Assembly (NCBI GenBank): GCA_016718565.1
Contig: JADKCZ010000001.1
Location: forward strand, 434,001 to 498,000
From: Anaeromyxobacter sp.
Lineage (GTDB): Bacteria > Myxococcota > Myxococcia > Myxococcales > Anaeromyxobacteraceae
Length of the DNA stretch: 64,000 nt
Direction of reading: 5' to 3'
In this document: piece after piece, positions 54,762 through 63,347 of the stretch
Layout: every line of letters starts with the position of its first letter
Numbering within the stretch: position 1 is the stretch's first letter
Notes under the pieces: generated by a model
What the model saw: only the letters and a program-made list of their open reading frames with translations
Told to the model about the DNA's origin: nothing
The model's database searches: none
Position numbers and translations under genes: made by a program

Positions 54762-57350
54762 GTGGTGACGGCGGCGCGGCTCCAGCGCCTGAGGCGGCTG
54801 CTCCGGGCCTGGCTCGCGCCGCTGGCCGGCGCGGCGCTCTTCGGCCTGGTCGCCCTCCTGCTCCTCTCGAACCACCGCTCGGCCCAGACGCTGCGGGAGA
54901 ACCTGCTCCGGCAGCACGCCCAGGAGGACCAGCTGCACGCGGTGGCGCTCGGCCACTTCCTCTCGTCGGCCGTCGAGGCGGTCACCACCGTGGCCGGCTC
55001 GAACCAGGTGGCGGCCTACTTCGCCGGGCGCGACCTGGGCATGACCATGGAGTACGGCCTGGCGCTCAGCCTGGTCCCCATCCACGAGCAGCTGCAGCGG
55101 CAGGCGGCGCGGGCGCCGCCCAACGAGCCGCCTCCGTTCCGGCGCCTGGTGCTGCTCGACGAGGCCGGCCGCCTGCTGGCCGACTCGGGCAGCGCCTCGC
55201 CCGGCTCGCAGCCCTGGGCCGGTCCGCTCGATCCGGCCGGCGTCGAGGGCCGGGTGCTGATCGACCCCGGCGCGAGCCAGCTGGTGGTGGTGCAGGCCCA
55301 CTGGTGGAAGGGTCGCTGCGTCGGCCACCTGGTCGGCTGGCTGCGCCAGGACAGCGTCGCGGTGGCCCTCACGGGCGGGGAGCACGCGGCGCTGGATCGG
55401 GTCGGGTTCCAGCTGCTGGACGAGGGCGGCCGCGCCTACCGGCCCGAGCGCCCGCTGGGCGTGGCGCTCGGGCCGCCGGCCGGCCTGGAGGGGCTGCCGC
55501 TCGACGGCCGCCCGGTCGAGGTGGCGGGCGGCGCGCTCCTGGCCGTGCGGGTGGCGGTGCCCGGCCACCCGCTCTCGGTGGTGCTGGTGCGGCGCGCCAG
55601 CGACCTGCTGGGCGGCCTCAGCTCCGGCGCGTCGGCCCTGGGCCTGTCGCTGGCGGCCGGCGCCATCCTGCTGGTGGTGGGCCTGGCCCTGTACCTCAAC
55701 ACCGCCTCCCTGGTCCTCAGGGCGCGGCTGGAGGAGTCGCTGCGGCGCGGGCAGGAGGTGGCCGACAAGCACGCCGCCCTGGAGCGCGAGGTGGCCGAGC
55801 GGCGGCGCCTGGAGGCCGCCCACGCCCGGCTGGCCATGGCGGCCGAGCAGGCCGACGAGGCCATGGCGGTGACCGACGTCCACGGGGTCTTCGAGTACGT
55901 CAACCCGGCCTTCATCCGGGCGGCCGGGTGCACCGCCGGCGCCGTCCTGGGTCGGCCCGCCAGCGAGCTCCTGGGCGAGCCGGGCCGCCCGGCCCTGGCC
56001 GAGATCACCCGGGCCATGCGGGCCGGCCAGGCCTGGAAGGGCGAGGTGTCCTGGGCGCCGGGCGGGGGCGAGCCGCGAGAGGTGGAGATGGTGGTCTCCC
56101 CGGTGCGCGACGCCGCCGGCGCCCTGGTCAGCTACGTGGTGGTGGCGCGCGACGTGACCGAGCAGCGGCAGCTGCTCGACCGGCTGCGCCACGCCCAGCG
56201 GCTGGAGGCGGTGGGCACGCTGGCGGGCGGGGTGGCCCACGACTTCAACAACCTGCTCACCGCCATCAAGGGCTACGCCGGCGCCGCCCTCGACCTGGTG
56301 GCGGAGCGCGATCCGGTCCGCGAGGACCTGCAGGAGATCCAGCGGGCCGCCTCCCGCGGGGCCGAGCTGGTCCGCCAGCTGCTGGCCTTCGGCCGAAAGC
56401 AGGTGCTGCGGCCGCAGCGGCTCGACCTCGACCAGGCGGTGGCCGGGGTGGACAAGCTGCTGCGCCGCCTGGCCGGCGAGAGGGCCGAGCTGGTGGTGGT
56501 CCCGGGCGCCGCCCCCTGGCTGGTGGAGGTCGACCCGGGACAGCTGGAGCAGGTGCTGGTCAACCTGGTGGTCAACGCCCGGGACGCCATGCCGGCCGGT
56601 GGCACCATCACCATCTCGACCGCCGCGGTGGCGCTGGGCGAGGCCGAGGCCCGGCGCTTCGTGGAGGGGGCGCCCGGCGAGTTCGTCCGGCTCTCGGTGG
56701 CCGACACCGGCGAGGGGATGGACGAGCCGACCCGGGCCCGGGTCTTCGAGCCGTTCTTCACCACCAAGGAGCGCGGCCGCGGCACCGGCCTGGGGCTCTC
56801 GACGGTCTTCGGCATCGTGCGGCAGAGCCGCGGCTTCCTGGGCGTCTCGAGCGCCCCGGGCGCCGGCACCCGCTTCGACGTGTTCCTGCCGCGTGACACC
56901 GCCGCCGCCGCCGCCGCGCCGGCCGGCCACGATCCCGAGGCGCCGCCGGCCCGCACCCGCTCCGGGCGCTCCGAGGAGGTGCTGCTGGTGGCCGAGGACG
57001 AGCCGCAGGTGCGGGCGCTGCTGCAGCGCCAGCTCGCGGCCGAGGGCTACACGGTGCTGGTGGCCGCCGACGGCCGCGAGGCGGTGGCGCTGCTGGAGCG
57101 CCACGCCGGGCGGGTCGACCTCCTGCTCACCGACATGGTCATGCCCAACCTGGGTGGGCCCGAGCTGGCCCGCCACTTCCGGGAGCGCCACCCGGCCTCG
57201 CCGGTGATCTTCATGTCCGGCTACGCCGAGCCGGCCGCCGACGGGGTCGGGCCGCGCGGCGCCGACGGCGTGTTCGTGCAGAAGCCGTTCGCGGTGGCCG
57301 AGCTGGCGGCCACGGTGCGCCGGCTGCTCGACGCGGGGCGCGGCGCCTGA
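54762..57350 (+). CDS. Hybrid sensor histidine kinase (membrane sensor, PAS, kinase, receiver)
   Basis: 862 residues from a GTG. TM1 is at ~20-38, a periplasmic sensor at ~45-285 and TM2 at ~290-312. PAS lies at ~350-460 (AMAVTDVHGVFEYVNPAFIRAAG). HisKA has phosphoacceptor His in GGVAHDFNNLLTAIKGYA, HATPase has GRGTGLGLSTVFGIV, and a C-terminal receiver has phospho-Asp in LLLTDMVMPNLGG and Lys in VQKPFAV. The DFNN version of the H-box is the NtrB-like class with integral receiver common in myxobacteria. No separate response regulator is adjacent, so the output partner is elsewhere. The signal is unknown. Confidence 0.93.
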   Translation: MVTAARLQRLRRLLRAWLAPLAGAALFGLVALLLLSNHRSAQTLRENLLRQHAQEDQLHAVALGHFLSSAVEAVTTVAGSNQVAAYFAGRDLGMTMEYGLALSLVPIHEQLQRQAARAPPNEPPPFRRLVLLDEAGRLLADSGSASPGSQPWAGPLDPAGVEGRVLIDPGASQLVVVQAHWWKGRCVGHLVGWLRQDSVAVALTGGEHAALDRVGFQLLDEGGRAYRPERPLGVALGPPAGLEGLPLDGRPVEVAGGALLAVRVAVPGHPLSVVLVRRASDLLGGLSSGASALGLSLAAGAILLVVGLALYLNTASLVLRARLEESLRRGQEVADKHAALEREVAERRRLEAAHARLAMAAEQADEAMAVTDVHGVFEYVNPAFIRAAGCTAGAVLGRPASELLGEPGRPALAEITRAMRAGQAWKGEVSWAPGGGEPREVEMVVSPVRDAAGALVSYVVVARDVTEQRQLLDRLRHAQRLEAVGTLAGGVAHDFNNLLTAIKGYAGAALDLVAERDPVREDLQEIQRAASRGAELVRQLLAFGRKQVLRPQRLDLDQAVAGVDKLLRRLAGERAELVVVPGAAPWLVEVDPGQLEQVLVNLVVNARDAMPAGGTITISTAAVALGEAEARRFVEGAPGEFVRLSVADTGEGMDEPTRARVFEPFFTTKERGRGTGLGLSTVFGIVRQSRGFLGVSSAPGAGTRFDVFLPRDTAAAAAAPAGHDPEAPPARTRSGRSEEVLLVAEDEPQVRALLQRQLAAEGYTVLVAADGREAVALLERHAGRVDLLLTDMVMPNLGGPELARHFRERHPASPVIFMSGYAEPAADGVGPRGADGVFVQKPFAVAELAATVRRLLDAGRGA

Positions 57351-57403
57351 TCCCTCGGCCGCGGCCCTGCCCATCCCGCGCCGGCGCGGTATGGTCGCGC
57401 ACC

Positions 57404-57844
57404 GTGACCCTCTTCTCCCGCCGCCTGCCGCACGTCGTCACCCGGGCCGACCTGGCCCAGATGCTCCTCGAGACCTACGTCGACCTCATGGGCGTGGACG
57501 ACGACGAGGCGCTCGACCGGCTGTCGCGCGCCCTGGGGAGGCCAGAGCTGCTGGAGGCCATCTACCGCGGCCTCTCCTCGGCGCTCGAGGAGGTGCAGGG
57601 CGAGCGCACCAGCGAGGACCAGCTCATGGACAAGCTGGCCAAGGGGGTGCAGAAGCGGCGAGGGCGGGTCAAGGCGGCGCCCAGCCACCCGGCCATCGCG
57701 GCGGTCCTGGTCCGCATCAACCTCGAGCTGGGCCTGGCCCCGGAGCAGATGCGGGCCACGCTGGAGAGCGACAAGGGGCGGGCCATGCTGGAGGGCGGCC
57801 TGTCGCGGCTCGGCAAGCACCTGGTGAGCGAGGTGCTGCGCTAG
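57404..57844 (+). CDS. Small hypothetical cytosolic protein
   Basis: 146 residues from a GTG, mainly helical and charged (LAQMLLETYVDLMGVDDDEAL, EDQLMDKLAKGVQKRRGR, LESDKGRAMLEGGL). There is no signal peptide and there are no cysteines. No family recognised. It lies between the histidine kinase and HDOD genes on the same strand. Confidence 0.6.
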   Translation: MTLFSRRLPHVVTRADLAQMLLETYVDLMGVDDDEALDRLSRALGRPELLEAIYRGLSSALEEVQGERTSEDQLMDKLAKGVQKRRGRVKAAPSHPAIAAVLVRINLELGLAPEQMRATLESDKGRAMLEGGLSRLGKHLVSEVLR

Positions 57845-57979
57845 CCTCGCCCCGGCGCGGCCCGGGTCGATGCGACCCGTGGTCCGTCCAGACCCCGCCG
57901 CCGCCCCGGATCCCGCCGTGTTCGCGCCGGGTTGGTCGCCCTGGCGCTGGCACGGCCCTGGCTACCGACGCTCCCCGGC

Positions 57980-58963
57980 ATGTCCCTCGCCCAGGCCACC
58001 CAGGCCGCCCTCGCCGCCGCCGCCGACTCGGTGGGCGGGCTCGACCGGCACGACGTGGTGGTGCGCCTGCAGCGCACCTTCGGCGCCCCCGGCTACCAGC
58101 CGCCCATGCTGCCGGAGGTGGCGCTCGAGGTGATGCAGCTGTCGCAGCGGCCGAACGTGAAGTTCGAGGAGGTGGTGACGCTGCTGCAGAAGGACGCGGT
58201 GCTGGCCGGCCGGGTCCTCTGCATCGCCCAGTCCTCCGCCTACGCCGCCCGCTCGCCCATCCAGACCCTGCACCAGGCCTCGGTGCGCCTCGGCCTCACC
58301 GCCATGCGCGACGTGGTGCTGGAGGCGGCCATCCACCTGAAGGTCTTCCGCGTCCCGGGCTACGAGGCGGCCATGGAGCGGCTGGCCCGCCACTCGGCGG
58401 CGGTGGCCCACGTCATGCGCGCCGTCTGCCGGCGCACCAACGTGGAGGCCGAGTACGCCTTCCTGTGCGGCCTGCTGCACGACGTGGGCTTCGCCGCCTC
58501 GCTGCTGGCGCTGTGCGACGACCCGGGCTGGCGCCGGGCCTCCTTCGAGGCGCTGGCGCCGGTGCTCGACGAGGTGCACGAGGAGGCCTCCGGCCTGCTG
58601 GCGCGGCTCTGGAAGCTGCCGGAGGGGATCCAGCGCATGGTGGCCACGCACCACGAGCCGGCGCCCGGCGGGAAGGTGGAGCTGGTCAACGCCACGCTCA
58701 TCGTGGCGGAGCAGCTCTGCTGGGAGGCCGGCGCCGGCCTCGAGCCGCCGCCGCAGGACGCCACCGCCTTCTCCATGACCACGCCCGAGCCGCCCATCGA
58801 AGGGGTGGACGTCAACTGGAGCGGGCTGGTGGACGAGGCGCGCCGCCACCTGCGGCTCGACGACCTGGCCCTGGCCGCGGCGCGCGCCGAGGCGTTCCAG
58901 ATCGTGGAGCGGCTGGGCGGCGCGGCGCCTGCCCCGGCCCGGCCGGCGGCGCGCCGGGCCTGA
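57980..58963 (+). CDS. HDOD-domain signalling protein
   Basis: 327 residues if the ATG at 57980 is used; a GTG at 57932 would add 16. The HDOD domain spans ~30-230: MLPEVALEVMQLSQRPNVKFEEVVTLLQKDAVLAGRVL, IQTLHQASVRLGLTAMRDVVLEAA and FLCGLLHDVGFAASL. HDOD proteins are HD-like but usually non-catalytic and work in stress, motility and chemotaxis signalling. Here H and D of LLHDVG are kept. It follows the hybrid kinase and a small gene, a possible signalling group. Confidence 0.85.
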   Translation: MSLAQATQAALAAAADSVGGLDRHDVVVRLQRTFGAPGYQPPMLPEVALEVMQLSQRPNVKFEEVVTLLQKDAVLAGRVLCIAQSSAYAARSPIQTLHQASVRLGLTAMRDVVLEAAIHLKVFRVPGYEAAMERLARHSAAVAHVMRAVCRRTNVEAEYAFLCGLLHDVGFAASLLALCDDPGWRRASFEALAPVLDEVHEEASGLLARLWKLPEGIQRMVATHHEPAPGGKVELVNATLIVAEQLCWEAGAGLEPPPQDATAFSMTTPEPPIEGVDVNWSGLVDEARRHLRLDDLALAAARAEAFQIVERLGGAAPAPARPAARRA

Positions 58964-59226
58964 GAGGCCGGCCGGGTCTCCTGGGCCCGCCGGACCGGTT
59001 TCAGGCCGGTTCCCGGCTGGTTCCAGGCCTCCCCCACCCGGGCTCGGGTGTTCGCCCGATGCCGGGATCCGGACTGCGCGCCGCACCTCCCGGGGCGCCG
59101 CACCGTTGGCCGGTCGGGTGGCCGCCGCCGCCCCTCCACGGACTCAAAGGCGCCGGATCGGGGTGTCGGCCCAATATCGCGGTGCGCGCGAAAGGCGGAT
59201 AGTCCTCTTCAGAAAGGAACGAACCC

Positions 59227-59637
59227 ATGACGACCTTCAACGGCAACAGCAGCGTCCCGAGCGGCTACTACCTGAGCACCCGCAGCTTCGCCATCGAGGT
59301 GGTCCCCGAGGGCGGCGGCACGCTGTCCGGCGCCGCCACGGCGAAGTACGTCTCGGTGCCCTTCCCGGCGCTCTTCCTGGTGGTGCCGGTGGTCGGGCTG
59401 GCGTTCCTCATGTTCCTGCCGGCCATCGGGTTCGCGCTCTTCGCCCAGGCCCTGGTCATGAAGGTGACCGGGCACGTGGCCGAGGGCGCCTCGTCGCTGG
59501 CCGCCTCGGTGGCGCCCGACCTGGCTCCCGGCGCGGCCTACCTGGCCGGCCACAAGGACGAGGAGAAGAAGGACGCGCCGGTGACGCCCGAGATCGAGAA
59601 GCTGGAGGGGGAGATCAAGGCGAAGCGCGACGAGTAG
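59227..59637 (+). CDS. Small membrane protein of unknown function
   Basis: 136 residues, ATG after AGAAAGGAACGAACCC. One long hydrophobic stretch, or two helices (ALFLVVPVVGLAFLMFLPAI, GFALFAQALVMKVTG), then a soluble tail ending in charged helix (EIEKLEGEIKAKRDE). No signal cleavage site and no family recognised. The strong ribosome binding site and A-rich leader suggest good expression. Confidence 0.65.
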   Translation: MTTFNGNSSVPSGYYLSTRSFAIEVVPEGGGTLSGAATAKYVSVPFPALFLVVPVVGLAFLMFLPAIGFALFAQALVMKVTGHVAEGASSLAASVAPDLAPGAAYLAGHKDEEKKDAPVTPEIEKLEGEIKAKRDE

Positions 59638-59734
59638 CGGGCCGGCGCGGTCTGAGGGGGCCGCGCGCGGCAGCGAGGGGGCCGGCACCGCGAGGTGACC
59701 GGCCCTCGTCGCGCCCACCGGGGGCCGGCGAGGC

Positions 59735-60607
59735 TCAGAAGTAGACGGTGATCACCGGGCGGCCCAGCACCACGCCGCCGCGCCGGACGGTGAAGGTGGT
59801 CTCCCAGTCGCCCGCCATGGAGAAGGCCAGGCTGCCCTGGTAGCAGCCGGGCGTCGTGGTGGGGGTCGGCGCGACGCTGCCGATGGAGCCGTGGCCCATG
59901 GAGGGCATGAAGGGCTCCACCTCGAAGGTGGCGTCCGGCACCGGCGCGTAGCTGGCGCCCTGGTCGGCGGTCTCGTGGAGCGAGGCCGTGATGGGGTTCA
60001 GGTCGGCCGAGACCGCGGCGTCGAAGCGGACGGCCAGCAGGTACCGGACCGGACCTTCGCCGAAGGGCTGGGCCAGCCACCGCTCGACCACCGCCAGCCC
60101 GGTGAACGTGGCGCTCACCTCGGCCTCGGGCGGGCGCGCCAGGTCGACGCGGATCGACCAGCCGTCCGCGACGGCGGCCGCCTCCGGGAACGCCACCAGC
60201 TGCTGGTGGCGCCCGTCGGCGCCGGGCACCGGCAGGCCGAGCCCGGGCGCCACCCGGTCCACCCCGCCCGCCGCGGCCCTCCAGGCGACCAGGCGGACCG
60301 CGACGTCGGCCACCGGAGCGCCACCCGCGCCGGTGACCTCCACCGCCAGCAGGGCGAGGCCGGTCCCGAGTGGGCGGTCGGAGAGCAGCTCGACCCCCAG
60401 CGGCCCGGCGACCGCGGTGCCGAGGGAGGTCCAGGAGAGGGGACCAGTCGGCCCGGTCGGCCCAGTCGGCCCAGTCGGCCCAGTCGGCCCGACGGGCCCT
60501 CCTCCGCCGTCCTCTGCGGCCGGGCAGCCGAGGAGGAGCGCCGCCAGGAGCAGCGGCACCGCCACCCGGCTCGAGCGCCGGTGGAAACAGGTGGACACCC
60601 TGCGCAT
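59735..60607 (-). CDS. Lipoprotein with collagen-like repeat and FixH/YtkA-like domain
   Basis: 290 residues. The signal peptide ends at LLLGC. A GPTGPTGPTGPTG stretch follows directly, encoded by a 9-bp repeat at 60445-60498. The middle is beta-rich. The C-terminal ~90 residues have FMPSMGHGSIG, TPGCYQGSLAFSMAGDWETTFTV, as in FixH/YtkA-like copper-associated domains. It is the last gene of a reverse-strand trio with a dihaem cytochrome and an FG-GAP lipoprotein, suggesting a shared surface or copper/haem role. Confidence 0.72.
   Translation of the reverse strand: MRRVSTCFHRRSSRVAVPLLLAALLLGCPAAEDGGGGPVGPTGPTGPTGPTGPTGPLSWTSLGTAVAGPLGVELLSDRPLGTGLALLAVEVTGAGGAPVADVAVRLVAWRAAAGGVDRVAPGLGLPVPGADGRHQQLVAFPEAAAVADGWSIRVDLARPPEAEVSATFTGLAVVERWLAQPFGEGPVRYLLAVRFDAAVSADLNPITASLHETADQGASYAPVPDATFEVEPFMPSMGHGSIGSVAPTPTTTPGCYQGSLAFSMAGDWETTFTVRRGGVVLGRPVITVYF
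60445..60498. repeat. 9-bp minisatellite encoding Gly-Pro-Thr repeats
   Basis: Six tandem 9-bp units, mostly CAGTCGGCC, in frame within the lipoprotein gene. Copy number could vary between strains, changing stalk length without a frameshift. Confidence 0.8.
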
Positions 60608-60661
60608 GGCTCGCCCTCGGTGGACGGCCGGGGGCCGGCGGGCGCCGACCCCCGGCGGGCC

Positions 60662-61654
60662 CTAGTTGTCCCGCGCGCCCTCGGCGATCCAGGTGCGCAG
60701 CGCCCGGTAGTCGGCGCTGTCGGTGGACCAGAAGGCGCCGCCACCGTGGGTGCTGCCGACCATGGTCTTGGCGAAGAGCAGGCTGGCCTCGGGCACGTCG
60801 GTGTTGACCACGGCGCGGATGCCGATCTTGGTCCAGGTGCGGACCGCGCCGGTCGAGTCGGTGATGCCCACGGCGGACCCGGCGTAGGTGAGGAGGTCGA
60901 GCCCGGCGCCGTAGTCGAACGTCTCGCCGGCCTGCGAGGCCTCGGTCGGCCCCGGGATGTGGCACGGACCGCACTTGGAGCGGAGGATGGGGAAGACGTG
61001 CTTCCGGTAGGAGAGGCCGGTGGCCGGGAAGCTCTTCAGCGTGGCGCGGGGCGAGGCCCAGGCCCCCATCACCGTGCCGGAGTTGACGTGGTGCATGGAG
61101 CAGCTCATGCGCGGCACCATCATCCCGCCGACCGCGGGCATGGTCATCATGGGCCGCGTCCCTCCGTCGGACTTCACCCACGCCTTGTAGCGCCAGGCGT
61201 CGGAGCCGTCGGAGAGGCCCGGCGTGATGGACGGATCGCCGGCCAGGGGAGCCTCGGTGTAGAAGTTGCCGAGGTCGTTGGCGGTCACGCTGAGGACGTT
61301 GCCCGCGGCGTCCTCCAGCACCAGCTCGCCACCCGGCACGGGGCGGCGGGCGGCCCGGCTGTCGAAGATGGTGCCGGTCATGGTGAAGACCCGGGCGCTC
61401 GCCACAGGCCTGTAGATGGCCGTCGGCGAGGTGGAGGCCGGCGCGTGGCAGATCCCGCAGTCGTCGCCCGGGTGGTGGTCGGCGTCGAGGGTGCCGGCGA
61501 CGTTGTCCTTGCCGGGGACGTGGCCCGCCGGGGCGGGCCGCCACTTGTTCCCGTCCATGGTGAAGCCGGTGGCGGCGGAGACGCCCGCGGCGGCGAGGGC
61601 GATGCCGGTGGCGGCGAGGAAGGAGAGCGCGGCGAGGGTGTGGTTCCTGGTCAT
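60662..61654 (-). CDS. Secreted dihaem cytochrome c-like protein
   Basis: 330 residues. The ATG at 61652-61654 starts a signal peptide (LAALSFLAATGIALAAAGVSA). Two haem motifs, CGICH near residue 67 and CGPCH near 232; a CSMHH string in between may supply a ligand. A beta-type segment (~105-150, GELVLEDAAGNVLSVTANDLGNFYTEAP) resembles carboxypeptidase regulatory-like domains. No known enzyme recognised. It is 14 bp after the FG-GAP gene stop and belongs to the same operon. Confidence 0.78.
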   Translation of the reverse strand: MTRNHTLAALSFLAATGIALAAAGVSAATGFTMDGNKWRPAPAGHVPGKDNVAGTLDADHHPGDDCGICHAPASTSPTAIYRPVASARVFTMTGTIFDSRAARRPVPGGELVLEDAAGNVLSVTANDLGNFYTEAPLAGDPSITPGLSDGSDAWRYKAWVKSDGGTRPMMTMPAVGGMMVPRMSCSMHHVNSGTVMGAWASPRATLKSFPATGLSYRKHVFPILRSKCGPCHIPGPTEASQAGETFDYGAGLDLLTYAGSAVGITDSTGAVRTWTKIGIRAVVNTDVPEASLLFAKTMVGSTHGGGAFWSTDSADYRALRTWIAEGARDN

Positions 61655-61668
61655 GTGGGGTCCTCCCG

Positions 61669-63105
61669 TCACGGCGCGGGCGTGGTGGCGGAGGCCGGGT
61701 CCTCGATGAAGACGGTGCCGGCCTGGCGGTTGGCGGTGGGGGCCCCGACCAGCAAGCGGGTGGCCCCGCCCTGCTGGAAGGTGGCCAGGAAGGAGCCGAA
61801 GTGGAGCGTCCGCTCGGACCTGGCCAGCGGCGCGCCGATGGCGGTCGCCGTGGTGGCCGCGCCGTTGACCGGCAGGTCCTTGCCGCGGAAGACCCAGACC
61901 TTCCCGGTCGAGAGCCCGGTCGCCAGGCTGGTGGCGCCCGCCGCGCTGCCGTGGGGCGAGGACACCGCGAAGTCGGGCTTGCCGTCGGCGTCGAGGTCGC
62001 CGAGCGGCTCGATGGAGGTGCCGAACCGCTCCAGGTAGTCGCCGCCGGTGATGCTGGTGAGGAGCTCGGGAGGCATGGGCGTCCCCACCGGGGGCGAGAG
62101 GTTGATGGTGCGGGTGCCGGCGCCGCCCTTCACGACGAAGACGCGGCCCTTCAGGGTGGTCATGGGGTTGGCGGTCGAGGGGGTCGGGATGGCGTAGAAC
62201 TCCGGCAGGCCGATGGCGAGGTCGCGGTAGCCGTCGCCGTCGAGGTCGCCGAGCACGGCCAGCGCGTCGCCGAAGTGGCCCTTGGTGGAGTCGATGGTCA
62301 CGTCGGCGGCGTCGGCGTCGGGGGCGAACCCGGCCTTGCCGTAGTGGACCAGCACCTTGGAGGCGTGCCAGATGACGCCGTGGGTCCAGATGGCGGCCGT
62401 GACCAGGTCGTCCTGACCGTCGCCGTTCAGGTCGCCGCAGGCCGAGGAGAAGCCGAGGATGCCGGTGTGCAGCGTGGCCGGGACCTTCACGCGGGTGGCG
62501 TCGGCCAGCCCGGGGCCGAAGTAGACGTAGTAGGCGCCGCCCAGGTAGCGGTCCGGGCCGGGCGAGTGGCTCGGGGCGCCGACCACCAGGTCGGCCTTGC
62601 CGTCGGCGTTGAGGTCGCAGCCGCCGGTGATGGAGGTGCCGAACTTGTCGAGGGCCTGCTCGCCGCCGAGCGTGCGCAGCACCTGGCCGCCGCTGCCGCC
62701 CCGGTAGACGGTGACCGCGCCGGAGAGCGAGGCGTCCGGGCCGTCGCCGTTGAGGGCGGCCACCGCGTAGTCGGCCACGCCGTCGCCGTCGAGGTCGCCC
62801 ACGCTGGCGACCTGCCCGCCGAAGTTGTCTCCGCCGGTCAGCGTCCAGGTGGGCGCAGGGGAGAAGCCGCTGGCGCTGCCCTGGTGGACGAAGACGGCGC
62901 CCAGCGTGCCGCCGCCCTCGGCGAAGGGGGCGCCGACCAGCAGGTCGTCGTGGGCGTCGGCGTCGAAGCGGGCCACCGCCCCGGCCGTGCCCGCCTGCGA
63001 GGCGACCAGGCCCGGTGGCTCCGGCGCGTCCTTCGCCTTGTCCTGGCAACCAGCCACTCCGAGGCCGAGCACCAGCAGCAGCCCCGCCATCCGCTTCGTT
63101 CGCAT
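61669..63105 (-). CDS. FG-GAP repeat (integrin-like propeller) lipoprotein
   Basis: 478 residues. The start at 63105 gives a lipobox LGVAGC. At least six FG-GAP repeats with calcium-loop pattern, such as VGDLDGDGVADYAVAAL, LGDLDGDGYRDLAIGLPE and LGDLDADGKPDFAVSSP, make a seven-bladed-type propeller that probably binds Ca2+. Such proteins act in adhesion or surface assembly. First gene of the operon with the dihaem cytochrome and FixH-like lipoprotein. Confidence 0.85.
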   Translation of the reverse strand: MRTKRMAGLLLVLGLGVAGCQDKAKDAPEPPGLVASQAGTAGAVARFDADAHDDLLVGAPFAEGGGTLGAVFVHQGSASGFSPAPTWTLTGGDNFGGQVASVGDLDGDGVADYAVAALNGDGPDASLSGAVTVYRGGSGGQVLRTLGGEQALDKFGTSITGGCDLNADGKADLVVGAPSHSPGPDRYLGGAYYVYFGPGLADATRVKVPATLHTGILGFSSACGDLNGDGQDDLVTAAIWTHGVIWHASKVLVHYGKAGFAPDADAADVTIDSTKGHFGDALAVLGDLDGDGYRDLAIGLPEFYAIPTPSTANPMTTLKGRVFVVKGGAGTRTINLSPPVGTPMPPELLTSITGGDYLERFGTSIEPLGDLDADGKPDFAVSSPHGSAAGATSLATGLSTGKVWVFRGKDLPVNGAATTATAIGAPLARSERTLHFGSFLATFQQGGATRLLVGAPTANRQAGTVFIEDPASATTPAP

Positions 63106-63347
63106 GGAGTCCCCTCCCCGAGGTGGCGCGCGGCGAGCGGGCCGGATGCCCGCCCTGGTCACTCACCGTCACGCCGAGGGGTCCAATCTCCCGCACGGGT
63201 CGCCCGGCCTGGAAGGGCCAACCTGTCGCAAACGGTGCGACATCTTGGAGGGTGGCGGAGCCGGCGCCCTCGTGGCTGGCGCGGCGGTGCGGCCGGTGCC
63301 CGCCCGCACGCCGGCCAGCGACCGGAGGGGGACTCCGTCCCGGCCGC

